Origin: Rhipicephalus microplus
Lineage: Eukaryota > Arthropoda > Arachnida > Ixodida > Ixodidae
NCBI RefSeq assembly: GCF_043290135.1
Contig: NC_134700.1
Location: 80,783,000 to 80,846,999, forward strand
Length of the DNA stretch: 64,000 bases
Direction of reading: 5' to 3'
The position numbers and the translations under genes were made by a program. This document shows, in pieces, positions 1 through 12,291 of the stretch (position 1 is the first letter of the stretch; the number at the start of each line of letters is the position of its first letter). The notes under the pieces are model-generated. The model was given only the letters and a program-made list of their open reading frames with translations, did not search any database and was not told the origin of the DNA.

Positions 1-2652
1 GCCTAGGTTCGCACCGCAGCTGTTGATGGCTTATTTTTATTCTCAGTATCAGTAGTAGAGCTGTGTTGTTTTGCCTTTGTTTTTTAGATCTAGCTTCAGT
101 TGTACGTGTTGCCACAAAAAGTGACGCAAAATAAGAAAAAGACATTTGACAACAAGCATAATTACTTGCAGCACCGTATGGGATTCAACAAAAATATAAA
201 ATATGGCCTCCGAGATTTCAGCGAATACGAGACTTGGCAGGTGTGTGCTCGATATGCTGCTTTCAATCATCAGCTGCTGGCTCGCTTCAAAAGAAAAACC
301 GAAAGTAAACGACCTTAAGTCAGCAGACAACCGTGAAATTTGAATACTGCAAAAACGGCAATGTTCTGTCTGATCTTCCAGTGTTCCTCCTGACACTGAC
401 GAAAAAGATATTTGGATGGTAACTTCCATAAAGCGATATTGAGGCGCTGGAAAACAGGTGAACATGTTGAGATTGTGGATACAAATGTACCATTCTTGTA
501 TAACTGATATTGCAAACCTATACCTTAAATAATAAATAACGAAAAAAAATCACGCTCTACTCATAGCTGACCAAAGTAAAAATAAATGATGGAAACCGAT
601 ATTTGCACTCGCCAGTAAATATGCTTGCTGTCAAATTTATTTTTTTGCTCTACAAATAGCGTTACTTTTTGAAACAATATATAACTAATGAAGCTAATTT
701 TAAGAAACAAAGGCAAACTAATACAACTGTAACAAGTGACACTAAAAATAAAAATCTACCATCTACAGCTACGATTCCAACCCAGGCCTTTTGAGTGGGA
801 AACGGGCATTCTACCCCCGAACTACTTTGGTGGAGTCGCACACAACTCTTGAAACGACAACACATTGCAGACTACAACCCCGAGCGCCACGACCAGGTTG
901 ACCCTGTATGAGCTTCACTTTTGATGCGTTGGTGCCATGGCCGTTCTAAGCACTCCCCTGTTCTATTACACTCTACATGTGCTAACATGCTTATTATTCT
1001 TCATCGATGCGGCAAATAGTGGGCACCTTGCATGTGCTGTGCCAGACAATGCACAAGCCTAGACCCTGAGGTGCTTTGCCACTCATAATCAACACTATCA
1101 AGATGTCCAACTGTGTAATGAGCACCACTAATTGGTTGCAGTGCTGATGGCAAAACTTTCCAGTGGTAATGGAGGTGTGACATGATGACATGATGTGTGA
1201 TGGCACCATGATGATAGAATAACGATGCTGAAACTTCCCATAACAAGGAAGTAACGAAGTTTGAATGAAGACACATCACAGCAGTGTCTTGTTGTGGAAA
1301 GTGCCATGTCCCTAGCACTGGCAGATCGCCTTGCCTTCAAATGTAATTTTTCATGCTTTTCTGTTTATTTCTACTGCGCTAAAAAAAACATAATATCTAC
1401 CTTTTCTTTCTGTGTACAGCATAAAACTTGGTGATAGTCACTGCAACGCTTCTTCCAGACAAGCTTACAGTTCGCTGTGTCTGCTTATAGCTTACCACAG
1501 ACTGAGATAAGCACGAAACCACCCTTCAGTATTGCAGGTGACTGGCCATATCTCCTGACCAAATTCTATTTTAACATGTTTCAACTTTCCACCCTTCCTC
1601 ATCACAAGTAGTGTCGATATGATGCAACAGAGCAGTCACATTTCCTGCGCACCAGGTGAGGTCATTTGTGGTGTCGGCTTTAAAATTCGATGATGAATAT
1701 CCCAAGTTACATGCTACTCTTGCGACCTCTCAAAAAACGGGTGTGTCATAAATTGTGACGCTCCACAACTTGACGAGTTGTGAAGAAAGAAGTCGGCATG
1801 TCCAAGATGAAATTGTGGCCTGTATATGGAAGAACGAATTGCAGCAAGCGATGCCCGCTGCACACTGACATTGGCGAACAGATCGTCGGCCGTCTATAAT
1901 CTGATTTGCAGTACAGAGCGCTGACATTCACTCAAGCGGCATCCAAGTTTCTAGCATTATTGCTGGCGCTTGTGAAAGCTCCACAAATAAACCTGGCTAT
2001 TTGTGTACTGCATGTAATCTTAACAGAATAACCTCAGACATTCGTGAGGCTTCCTGAACATTGCAACACCGCGTGTGCAGAACATTGCTAGCAGCTTTTG
2101 TGAGTGTAAATTGAATACATACAATGAGACAATAAACCCACATGGCAATATAAACAACTGTCCTCAAGGCAATATTGAAATAGTTAACTAATGAGTTTTT
2201 GTTAATTGTTTCCTTCAATCTCACTAAAGCAAAGTACTTCCCCCTTCATCGCAGAGTTCATATATGAAAATGGCAGGAGAACCTCGATTATTGTAGATAT
2301 CATGTAAAAAATTTGCATTGTCTAAAAAATACCAAATAAAGACGCCCATTATAGTGTAACGGAAATGTACGATCACGTTAGCCATCGCGCCAAGTGCACC
2401 ACATGCGGATGGTTGAAAGCAGCTAGCCCATTACGAAGAGATTAGCTACAATCGATCATCATCAGCAGAAACAAAACCTGAAGCTATGTAGGCATCCGTG
2501 TGTAGTGGCTACTTTTCCACTTCGCAAAATGGTCAATCATGGTGAAGTGGCTAAGCAAAAGATTTTCTTGGGCTAGTCGGTTCATGACTTCTAAAGGAAA
2601 AGTCTCTAGTGCGAAGCAACAGACAGACAAATAAACATCACCGCTTCCACGC
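1..2652. other. AT-rich stretch without a supportable gene
   Basis: I see short open frames on both strands but none with a recognisable motif, a convincing start context or flanking splice sites. Because an exon of a minus-strand gene ends at 3406, further exons of that gene could lie here, but I could not identify one. No SINE or long microsatellite was found. Confidence 0.4.
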
Positions 2653-2666
2653 TCTGTGTGTGTGTT

Positions 2667-3132
2667 CAGTAGGGTTGAGAGCTGGGCTAGTTGGTGAGAC
2701 ATCATTTAACCATATGGTGTAGTAGCGCAAATTCACGGGGACAGCTACCGAGAAGCCAGCTACCTCGAAGGACTTAATTGAGATCAGCGTTTGCATGTGT
2801 CATACTCTCCTTTTTGTCGTTTCAAAAATTTAGTTTCAAACACGTGTGAATTCCCGCAAATTTTTTGGTTTTTTTTATTTGATGTTACCCAGGGCTGTTT
2901 TAGTTATGTCATCTTAAAGTGTCTAAGCGTAACTGCCGTATACTATCGCTTGAGTCTGCGCAAAAGCTTCTGTTGGCGATGATTCAGTGTTCGTAGTTCT
3001 TTTCTGTGTCGCTAGGGTTTTGGGTTATATATGAAGTGCTGCTTCTGAAATAAAAATTAGTTGCGAGTGTAGCGAGTGTCGTGTTTTCTTGTCCTTTTTG
3101 TCCCCGTGAATTTGCGCTACTACACCATATGG
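2667..3132. mobile_element. Short repeat element with terminal inverted repeats and a target duplication
   Basis: Two 35-bp segments, 2709-2743 and 3099-3133, are exact reverse complements; each includes the self-complementary ACCATATGGT. Outside them, 2653-2666 and 3133-3146 match at 13 of 14 positions as direct repeats, which fits a target-site duplication. A short head lies before the left inverted repeat (GCTGGGCTAGTTGG at 2681-2694), and a very similar head starts the element at 11461. The interior has no coding sequence. The direct and inverted repeats are seen; that this is one transposable unit is inferred. An alternative is a MITE bounded at 2719-3123 with ACCATATGGT as a 10-bp duplication. 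Confidence 0.5.
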
Positions 3133-3405
3133 TCTGTGTTTGTGTTACTTTGCACTACAAAATTTTCCTTTAGATATAGTGACCACTGTATTGGAGTAGG
3201 CACCCCAGGAGAGTTTACAACGGCCCCTGTCACATGCACTGGGAAGTGAAGCATGGCAATGCCAACGACAGCTGATGATTCTCTATTTGCGCTATTATAG
3301 GAAAAGCATATGCGCCCATCAAGTTCTTATATGGTCAGCTGCATGGCATGCAAATAGAGCCTATAAGCGTGCATTTCCTCTGACGGGACATGGTACCGAA
3401 TGTAC

Positions 3406-3556
3406 CTGTGAAAGGTCGTTGGTGCTGTCGACTGCATTGGTGTCGGGAACTGGGTCCGTGTGATCGTGCTCCAAGTTAACCTTGATGAGCACCAGCTTGT
3501 CCGACTGCTTGTCATACTTGATACCGACAGCTGCATTGCACTTCTTGTATGCTATC
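3406..3556 (-). CDS. Exon 2 of a minus-strand gene with FAR1/ZSWIM3-like N-terminal domain
   Basis: On the minus strand this 151-nt exon is preceded by a good acceptor (TGTTGCAG, AG at 3558-3557) and followed by a donor (CAG|GTACAT, GT at 3405-3404). Its first base completes the split codon left by the exon ending at 14204, after which 50 codons stay open. The protein shows AYKKCNAAVGIKYD near the start and VNLEHDHTDPV near residue 26; the Cys and the His-x-His pair are typical of the FAR1/ZSWIM3 N-terminal zinc domain. FAR1-type domains derive from MULE transposases, so the gene may be host-domesticated or part of a transposon; no further exon was identified. The exon ends in phase 0, so more coding sequence should lie below 3404. 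Confidence 0.6.
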
Positions 3557-4861
3557 CTGCAACACACAGAATGCTATTAATGATACATTTTCTACAATTT
3601 TTTTTTATAAGTGAGCTTCCAAGGTGCTTTGAATTTAATCATAAAACCAAGAGCACCTCACTGTGAGTGCTTGAAGTGGGATCACTATCAAAGCCCTAAG
3701 CTTTCTAGAGTACCACTACATCCAATGGCAACGTAGCTATCGCCCACCAATTCCAGTAAGGTTACACAAGACCAACCATATACTGGATGATGTATCTGGA
3801 AACAGCAGCGCACACTTCATGATGCAGTAATGAACCGTCCAAATATCTTCATGTGTTGCGGTAATTCTTTTTCCAATAATAGTTTCAACTTGTGCGTACT
3901 GAATACCATCAGTACGTCCATGCAGAAGTTTCTCCCATCAGTTTCAACTTTAGTAAGAGCTTCAAATGTGCATGAAACAATGATGTGGACAATTTGCAAC
4001 ACATAGAGTAGCTTATATATAAGAGAAATACAAGACTTAAAAATTACTACTAACACTTGTGTACTACGGTGAAATCAGAATTCTTGGAGCCGTGCTTGAA
4101 AAATACTGATGGGTGGCTCACACTGACGTCACTAAAGCAGTGTCTGTGATATACCACAAATGCCATCAGTAGGCTCATGCAAAGGTTTCTCCCATCATTC
4201 TGGCAGAGTTGCCAACATGCGGCGTGCGCAGAACATGCCACATTGATGTCCCACAGCAGGCAACAGCCCAAAACATGAAGTGAGATGACTGCACGGATGC
4301 AAAGACTATCCCTCATAATGACTCAAACCAACCCTTTTTTTCTCATGAAAAGTGGAGTTACACCTTTATTTCTTCGTTGAAAATCATGAAAATAGCCTGT
4401 GGCGCTGCCTGGCGGCAGAAACTTCAATTATCCAAGGTACCCTGTCATGCGACCGTAAACTAGTGTACAGGATCAACAATTTTTCTGTCAGTATTAAAAT
4501 ATTGTTTGCTTTTTTACAGAAAAAAATTTTACTCCATAAAAATGTACATAAAAATGAACGTTATTAAATGGCCCTGCCTACGCATGAATTGATGATTTCA
4601 TGCTCATCAGCGTGTCTTGAGCAACTTTCCTGCATGCTCATAAAATCGTGCACGCAGTTTCCAGGTCACTAAGGTTTTGGAGTGATGTGATTTTCCTCCC
4701 TACAATTTGTCTCCGAAATGATGTGTACTGCTGGTCAGCACAGAAGCGCATATGCGCAGTGACGTTTTCAGTGACTTGGCCTGGCTTCAGTGTCGAGAGA
4801 GTAACGACGACGGGACAAGCCATCCACAACACAGGCGCAACAACTTGGGGTGCAGGCGCAC

Positions 4862-5106
4862 GATTGATTTGATTGATATGTGGCATTTAATGTCCTAAAA
4901 CCACCATATGATTATGAGAGACGCCGTAGTGGAGGGCTCCGGAAATTTCGACCACCTGGGGTGCTTGACGTGCACCCAAACCTGAGCACATGGGCTCACA
5001 ACAATTCCGCCTCCATCGTAAATGCAGCCGCCACAGCCGGGATTCGATACCGCGACCTGCGGGTTAGCAGCAGAGTATCTTAACCACTAGACCACCGCGA
5101 CGGGGC
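4862..5106 (-). mobile_element. tRNA-derived SINE of the tick Ruka type
   Basis: Read on the minus strand, this begins with a tRNA-like head: a box-A-like GTGGTCTAGTGGTTAAGATA followed by a box-B-like GGTATCGAATCCC. It then runs through a body and ends in an AT-rich tail (AATCAAATCAATC). The arrangement is that of a polymerase III SINE transcribed leftward. From memory the body matches Ruka, a SINE abundant in Rhipicephalus; this is recognition, not a search. It sits in the long intron of the minus-strand gene, on the same strand. No clear target duplication was found. Confidence 0.8.
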
Positions 5107-6333
5107 CAGGTGCACGCAACGCGGCACAATTACAGAGAAGCTGTATAAAGCGACAGGGTCTCATTGTAACGGCTTGTTATTTTCAAATATAGTTGTAAAG
5201 CTCAGAATAAACATGGTTAAGCATAATTAGAGGAACTCCTGTGTAAGCAGAACAATGACAGCATGCACAAGTCGCCAGGAAGGCTACCAGCATCGCCATC
5301 AATTTTTAGCATTGCTGAATGAAAGAACTCATCGGTGTTCAGAGCCTTTCAGATCAAAAATACTGCTTATAAAATGACTACATGCTTTTGAGTTTAACTA
5401 CTGCAGATACGAACACTACGAACGGTAAGCTTTCTGTCGCCCCAGAAAAAGCTGCGTCGAAAAAATCAGTTGTCAGTCCCTTTAATGATTTCCAAATCCT
5501 TGTGATCTTGTAACACATGAATATCTGCAAAAGCCGTTTAGCGATTAAAATACTTCAAGTTATGCATTTTGTTAGTGGCACAAGTACTCGTGCAAACAGA
5601 AAAGCAGAGTCAAAAGTAAGGCTGCGTTTCTTCATCTAGTCATGCAGAAATGAACACTTCCTTTTTTGCAGATCAAGAAGTAAATACTCCATTGTCTTGA
5701 AAATGCATTACTATTGTAGTATATACAGGACACATGTTAAACACACCAAAATAAAGCAAGAAAAAATCTATCATCATGCAAAACAGGGCTGCGACCGATG
5801 CCCAGCGGCCAATTGCAGATTACACTTCTCTAGCACATAATAAGAATGTTACCCCAGCTTTGTACAGTAATGTGGGAATGCAGGTCACATACATCATCAT
5901 AAAGCTGCAATCAATGTAACTCAAACCGCCTACAGCAAAGCGCCACTGTATACATTTCTTTCCGCACCCCGGTCGCTCACCCACCCCAACGTGGCAGTAC
6001 TGACACCTATGTCCAATCTCACTACAAGTACCCCACTTCAAAAATACAAGTTCTTAAAAACACCAGACAAAGATTTTAAATCTGTTCATTTATAGCAACA
6101 ATCGTGACTAAATGTGCTTCATGGAAAACAGATGATTTTGATTCAAGCATGATAGTAGTGTGGTGGTTGCACATGTGCACAGTTAAATAACCTCGGGTCA
6201 ACTGCGAAATAAATTTAGGATCCTGCTAAAAAGCCAGTTTCATACAGTCAAGATACAGAGTAACATCTGAGCGAGATTTAATGGATTCCATCATGCTAAG
6301 CAGTGGGTAGCTAGATTACATTACAACTACTCT
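5107..6333. other. Intronic spacer, nothing recognisable
   Basis: AT-rich sequence between the SINE and the first LINE. Short open frames lack motifs. It would be intronic if the 14472-14204 / 3556-3406 gene model is right. Confidence 0.4.
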
Positions 6334-6574
6334 ATTGTGGCGGGAGACGCGGACGGCCGTCGACACGACAAACCGCGTCGCTAACTGTCTGCCGCATTTC
6401 AAATGTTTTTGGTTGATTATGCCTTTTTGATCAGTCTAAGAAGAGTGTGAGCGAGTGTCTGAAGTTGCCAGGATCACCCGGACGCCAAATTCACCCCGGT
6501 GGGTCCACATTTACGCATTTTATCCGGGCTTTCCTGTTCGTGTCACGTTGGCAGAAAGCTAGGCCTCGCCCCTA

Positions 6575-7666
6575 ATGGGCCAGATCGGCAGGGCGCATAC
6601 CCGCCCTTTGCGCGAGGTGGAGACGCGAATGGCGTCTACTACCGGCGAAATGGACAGCTCGGCGGAGGATCTACAAGTAACGCTGGGTGCTTTATCCAGA
6701 TCTGATGAACAAGAGATCACAACATGCGAAGACGCAGGTTTCGCCGCGGACAACACAGGTTGGAAAGTGGTGAGCAGCCGGAAAACGAAGAAGACGGAAC
6801 GTGCCGAAACAACTGCGACACTTATGCAGCAAGAAAATCATCCAAGCAGCGGACAGGTGAGCTCCCTTCGGACGCCTCCTAACATCATGAATCATGTGTC
6901 ACGCATGCCATCTTTACCGGAAGACAACATCAAGACAGTGTTTCGCCCGAAGGGTGGCTTGAACATACAAAAGTGGGTGGCTTGAACATACACGCAGCCA
7001 CTCCCGCTCTCAATCGCGGAGCCGCACACCTGCGAGGGCATCGACCACAAGCAGGAGTCGCTCAGGATCACAGGTGCGTTTCGCAGGAAAGAACAACAGA
7101 GGAGAAGGCACGTGGGCGGGTAAAGTCAGAGGTGCCACGACGACTACGCCAAAGAAAAACCGTGAGTTCTGCAACACTGATAAAGAACCGATAGCTATGT
7201 TGGAACAGGAGTTGGGAGAATTTAAAGTAGCCTATACCAAGCTAATCCACGAGTTATCAGAAGCACGTAAAGCAAACAGCAGTACGCTAACGAGCACTCC
7301 CAAACCACCAACCAATATTGAAACACCCCTAACACTTGAGCGAAACAGGGAGAACGCCGCGAAGAATCCCCCACTTCAAAGAAGCGAGCTGTAACGCAAC
7401 CGCGAATGGTCGTGCGATCAGACGTCAAGGACGCTATGGACGCCATGAGCAAGAATATGAGACTGATGAACGAGAGCATGATGCGAATGAATGAGAAAAT
7501 GGACATGTTAAACACGCGAGTTCAAAAAATGGAATTGTATATGAACAACATGGTAGTACCAGCCATGGAGACGATGAGGTCACAGCACATTGGTTTGCAT
7601 GGCCTTCTGCAAGTCACTTTTGCTGCAAGCGAAGAAGGCTATGATGGTCAGTCAACATGGCAGTGA
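6575..7666 (+). pseudogene. LINE ORF1 remnant (nucleic-acid-binding protein) with frameshifts
   Basis: The first segment (6575-6985) carries WKVVSSRKTKKTER and a Pro-rich part ending RPKGGLNI. An 18-bp sequence is then repeated at 6952-6969 and 6975-6992, a 23-bp offset that shifts the frame. The next readable segment (7074-7394) is basic and leads into a Glu/Lys helix; a second frameshift near 7380-7400 precedes a Met-rich coiled coil (DAMDAMSKNMRLMNESMMRM) ending at 7666. CCHC knuckles expected in I-group ORF1 are not visible, so an internal deletion is likely. The ORF2 start overlaps its end by ten bases. Confidence 0.6.
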
Positions 7667-8388
7667 CAAATAGGACACGAAATTTCCGCATCTGGCAATG
7701 GAACTGCAGGGGGATCGCCCCAAAAAAGGCGGTCCTCCTACAGATGATAAGATCAGAAACCGAGAAACAACACGTAATTTTACTGCAAGAAACACTCACA
7801 ATAAAACTTACCCATATGTGTTATAAGGTCGAAACCCACAGAAACGAACAAGGCAGAGGCGTCGCTATTCTGATTAGCAAGAATATCCGGTACATTCACC
7901 ATGAAATCCGTCACACAGCCTGCTATCTAGAACACGTCACGATCGAGATTATTTTTAACAACCACGTAGGGAACAAGCGAAGCATCTTTCTCACTAATTT
8001 GTACAGCAGCCCTAAGGACACAAGGCACGGGTTCAGAAGCATGCTCGGCAAGATCGCGAGCATCGCAAAAGATAGTCCCCTAATTGTAAGTGGCGATTTT
8101 AACGCCCCACACCAGGCATAGGGCTACGCATATTCTTCTAGCAAAGCTGAACGTCTTTACATGACCGCATCTGATCTATATCTCACTCTCATCACAGACC
8201 CGGAACTTCCAACTAGGTGTGGTACTTCCACATGCCGTGACACTACACCAGACCTGACTTTCGTTCGGGGCACTGAGAAATGCGGCTGGTGTAACTCAAG
8301 CATAGACCTTGGCAGCGATCACTACATTCTCCGAATTGATGCAGAACTCCCAGGAAAAAGGCAAAGGGAGTACAAACTAATTGATTGA
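7657..8388 (+). pseudogene. AP-like endonuclease domain of the LINE ORF2, with in-frame stops
   Basis: Starts with an ATG at 7657 and shows the exonuclease/endonuclease/phosphatase motifs in order: FRIWQWNCRGI, ILLQETL, GRGVAILISKN, LIVSGDFNAPH, then after a TAG at 8119-8121 DLTFVRG and LGSDHYIL. A TGA closes the frame at 8386-8388. Homologous LINEs usually have Trp after the GDFNAPH segment, so the TAG looks like a TGG that has mutated; likewise the TGA. The domain would nick target DNA to prime reverse transcription. The stops prevent a full ORF2 product. Confidence 0.75.
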
Positions 8389-10158
8389 GACAAATTTCGC
8401 AAAATACGAATGCAGTCATCAAACTTATCAGGAGAAACCACAAAGCATGCGATAGCAAGCTGGACTAAACAGCTTAAAGCCGACATCGCAGCCTCGGAAC
8501 GAATGATTACCACGGACGTTAAGGTGGAGAGAATGGACAGCCGACTAGCGAACCTTCTTGAAGCCAAGCACTCCATACTATCCAGGTGGAAGGGTCAACA
8601 ACTCAATCGAAGACTGCGAAAAAAGTTCGCCGAGCTCAACCAAACCATTAAAGAACACTGTGTGGTTCTTTTGCGACAGCAGTGGGATGAAGTTTGCAGC
8701 TCCCTCAACGGGCAAATACGAAAAGGTAGTGGATGGAGGCTCATAAAACACCTCCTAGACGAAAATGGCACCAAGTCCGAATCTGTGCAACACATCAGGC
8801 TCAGCAGATTAGTACACTGCGCAACGCAACATAGCACTGCCGAAGAACTTGTTGACGGCCTTGCTAAACGCTCCCTACCGCTTAAATTGGGACAACCCAG
8901 TATCTCACCGCAGATGATCTATGACGGTGCCTCAAACTCGGAGCTCGACGCGGACTACACAGTGTCAAGTCCGCGACGCAATTCACGAACTCAAAAGCAA
9001 CTCTGCAGCCGGCCCCGATGGTGTCACCAATCGGGCTCTCCGAAATTTCGATGATGATTCGGCCACCTTCTTAACTGAACAAATCAACAAAGCCTGGAAA
9101 ACTGGCCGTTTACCTGTAGAATGGAAGCATGCAAATACGGTCCTCATCCCAAAACCAGGAAAGCCGCTGGGGCTATCAAACCTGAGGCCGATCTCACTAA
9201 CGTCCTGCATAGGAAGCTAGCCAAACATGTCATTCTGAACCGACTGACAGAGTATGTCGAAGAAAAGGAATACTACCCCTACACTATAATCAGATATAGG
9301 CCAGGTTTATCAACGCAAGACCCCATGCTGAGAATAAAGAAAAGTCTGCTGGATCGCCCCACAAGAGATACCAAGGCGCTGCTGGGTCTCGACGTGGAGC
9401 AAGCTTTTGACAACATCCGACATCAAGCCATTGTGACCGCTACATCTGAAAACAATCTTGGCACACGTTTCTATCACTACGTCAATGCTTTTCTAAAGGA
9501 GCGAACGGCGACTCTACGGATAGGCGAGCAAGTCTCTAAAAGCTTTGAGCTGGGCGATAAGGGAACAATACAAGTCTCAATACTTTTGCCATTATTATTC
9601 AATTTGGCTATTGCAAAGCTCTCTTGCGCACTGGGAGAAATAGCAGATGTGAAGCATACCATTTACGCAGACGATATCACCATTTGGGGCACCGGTGGCA
9701 GCGATGCGGAGTTAGAATCCCGCATGCAAGACGCAATCTCAGTCGCCAAAGCACATCTCACCCCAATGGGACTTCGCTGCTCTTCCAGAAAATCTGGGCT
9801 GCTTGTCTACCATTTTCCCAGATGAGGACGCCCATTAAAAGGCTGGCGCGGACCCGTCCCTCCAAGCATAGAGTTACGTGATTCGGACGGCAACCGCATA
9901 CCTAGAGTCCACAAAATTCGCATCCTTGGACTCATCATCCAAAGTAATGGCTCCAACTTGGCGATGCTGGAAAGCATCCCATTCAAAATTGGGAATGCGC
10001 TTCAAATGTTTCGGCGCATCATGAATCAGCACAGAGGACTGGGCGAAGATAACGCCACCAGAATGGTCCACGCTCTTCTTCTCTGTCACATAAGATACGT
10101 GGCTGCGATGCTCAACTGGAAAAATGTAGAACGGCAAAAGCTCGAAGTACACATATGA
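8389..10158 (+). pseudogene. Reverse transcriptase domain of the same LINE, frameshifted
   Basis: A connector segment (8410 to about 8970) leads to the RT core. Motifs appear in two frames: SAAGPDGV and LIPKPGKPLGLSNLRPISLTS (to 9220), then after a frameshift LDVEQAFDNI (motif A, near 9392), a degenerate motif B (TIQVSILLPLLFNLAI, where Gly-Val-Pro-Gln-Gly is expected), and YADDITIWG with an intact YADD at 9664-9675. The RT frame closes at 9823-9825 and thumb sequence continues to 10158 in another frame (IRILGLIIQSNGSN). Such an RT copies the element RNA at the nicked target; this copy cannot make it intact. Confidence 0.75.
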
Positions 10159-10176
10159 CGCACTTTTAAGACAGCG

Positions 10177-11290
10177 TTGGGGCTCCCAGATAATGCCTCA
10201 ACTGCTCTCCTCTTACAGCTAGGAGTGCACCCTTGCCGAAACCATCGAGGCCCAGCACACAGCACAGATCGCACGCCTCTCCAGCACCAAAGCGGGCAGA
10301 GATATTCTTGTCAAGCTCGGCTTGCACACCATCGCGGAAAGGGACAACGTACAGAAGTTATCCCAAGTCTTGTTAAAATCAATTACAGTGCTCCGCTTCC
10401 CAAGAAGCGTACACCCGGTCCACAATCAGGGAAGAAGACTCGCCAGGACAGAGCCCTCGCGACAGACACCACAAGATTTCCCGACCAGACAGCTTCCGTG
10501 GATACAGCGGACATACCAGGAAAGCACGCCTACTCGGTCGTAGTAATTGACAGACATGGACGAACATGCAGCTCACTCACTGTTTACATTAAGAGGCCAA
10601 ATGCAGCTGAACAAGCAGGGATAGCTCTAGCACTAACAGGCTCGAGCTTCACAACAATATACAGTGACTCTAGAGCAGCCACTAGAGCTTTCGCAAAAAG
10701 GTGGGATAGACAAGACGACATAGCGAATGTTAGGCAAACATAACATCACCGAACACTCAATCGTATGGTTCCGGGCATACATGGGCTGCTTAGCGGGCAA
10801 CCTGCGGAATCTCAACGAGACCGCACACAAGGTGGCGCGAGGACTCATCGACCGCGTCACTTCGGCTTACCCCTCTACACTGAACATAGAGTACAGGGAT
10901 CAGTTATTCACTTTCAACAAAATTACGAAGCACTTTTATCTAGGCAGGTGAGAGTTCCCCCTCCTGGATAAAAAATTAACGTGCATCCAGTCGGTCACGT
11001 TACGCTTGCTCCAGACTAACTCATACCCCAGCCCCTGGCGCATGAAGCATATTGACCCAGACTACGACTGACAACATGTGTGTGAACAGTGTTGTGAACG
11101 TGTAGATTTGGACCATATGCTCTGTGGTTGTGCATCGAGTGGCACTTACACCAAGAACAAGCAACAGTGGGCCAAACTGCTAAGAAGTGCTTCACTAGCA
11201 GACCGGACTGTCCAGGAGGCCCGCCAGGCGGCGGAGAGCTTCGGGCTCTCTGTCCCGACGTGGAAGATACCCTCTACACCTGGCATCTAG
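10177..11290 (+). pseudogene. RNase H and C-terminal knuckle of the same LINE
   Basis: An RNase H-like region is readable: YSVVVIDRHG, then AEQAGIALAL (E motif), TIYSDSRAATRAF (D motif), and after a frameshift ITEHSIVWFRAYMG...NETAHKVARG, which corresponds to the usual W-x-P-A-H-x-G and N-E-x-A-D segments in degraded form. Further downstream CEQCCERVDLDHMLCGC forms a Cys/His cluster near the C-terminus, ending at 11290. Several stops lie between 10950 and 11078. Terminal RNase H separates this element from the RNase H-less LINEs at 48-60 kb. Confidence 0.65.
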
Positions 11291-11460
11291 CCGAGTGTTC
11301 TTCAGGACCCCTTTTCTTTTTTTGAGCAATAAAGTTCCACCCCCACCACTTCATTGTGGCCTTCTATGGAAAGCCCCCACTGTGGCTTTCCACAGCATTG
11401 AAGTGGTGCATTTGGCACAACCTACCAGAGGAAGCTGGTATGTCATGATTACTTTTGAGT

Positions 11461-12044
11461 AGCAAAATGGCGAGTTGGGCTCGTTGGCTGGTATTCATAG
11501 TGGAACAGTGCAGAGGCGAATCACAAAGAACTGAACAACACTGGCTGACAATTGATTGCTTTATTCAAGCGAAACAGGAAAGCAAAGAAAAGAAAGAAGA
11601 ATGAAACATGAGTGCGGAGCCTACGCATGTGACAAGATACTACATATGTAACATCATCAAGTTTTTTCTTCAAATACGTCATCTCCCAATCCAGTAATGG
11701 AATTGACAGGGCACTAACACACACATCAGCACGACCAACGTTTTCAGGCACACTGAATCTCGCATAAGAGACAGAGCGGAAGCCTTCACTGTCAGCAAAA
11801 AAGGTGAGGCCTGAGTTAGTGCACCATCGATTGCATTATTATATCGCGAGCTGACGTATTTGGAAAAAACTTGATGATGTTACACATGCAGCCTTTTGTC
11901 ACGTGCATAGACGGCACACATGTTTCGTTCTTCTTTATTTTGTTTGCTATTCCGCTTCACTTGAATAAATCTATCAGTTGTCAGCGAGTGCTGGTGTTGT
12001 TCAGTTCTTCTTTGTGATTTGTCTCTGCACTGTTCCACTATGAA
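11461..12044. mobile_element. Foldback element with about 200-bp inverted arms and 11-bp target duplication
   Basis: TACTTTTGAGT occurs at 11450-11460 and 12045-12055, immediately outside the element. Inside, 11493 to about 11690 is the imperfect reverse complement of about 11850-12045; well-conserved anchors include ATTCATAGTGGAACAGTGCAG at the tips and TGTAACATCATCAAGTTTTTT inside. The first 30 bases (GAGTTGGGCTCGTTGG) resemble the head of the 2667-3132 element, so the two may be one family. No coding capacity is evident. An 11-bp duplication suits a retroposed or PLE-like unit better than a classical MITE, but the family is not identified. Confidence 0.6.
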
Positions 12045-12291
12045 TACTTTTGAGTGCCCATTTTTGGCAAATAGTGCTTTGCCATTGACTGTCATAAACA
12101 AGTTTTTTATGCAGCTGTAATTATTCTGCCTGACTACAAAGCAAACGAAGCTCATCGTGTGACATAATAGGGAACTTGCATGAACGGCGGAGATGCTATG
12201 GACTCTGGGAAGGCAGCTATTTTTTCATCAGAGGCGGCCGAGGAGTGGAGCAGAGCAGTCGTGTTTGCGAGCGTTGCCGTAGCTTGCAGGT

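Larger units (their letters stand above)
6342..11352 (+). mobile_element. Decayed I-type non-LTR retrotransposon (LINE) with RNase H
   Basis: In order on the plus strand: a GC-rich 5' leader, an ORF1 with a basic stretch and a Met-rich coiled coil (6575-7666), an AP-like endonuclease (7657-8388), a reverse transcriptase (8389-10158), an RNase H (about 10490-10920), a terminal Cys/His knuckle (CEQCCERVDLDHMLCGC, about 11078-11130), and a 3' end with AATAAA near 11327. Endonuclease, RT, RNase H and a C-terminal knuckle in that order are characteristic of the I group of LINEs. At least two in-frame stops and several frameshifts make it inactive. A shared octamer, ATTGTGGC, at 6334-6341 and 11353-11360 may be its target duplication and sets these boundaries; eight bases is weak. 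It lies in a long intron of the minus-strand gene, in the opposite direction. Confidence 0.8.

Noticed and set aside
49..465. 138-codon minus-strand frame at the left edge
   Set aside because: Low-complexity composition, no motif, no splice context; the opposite strand is also open over part of it.
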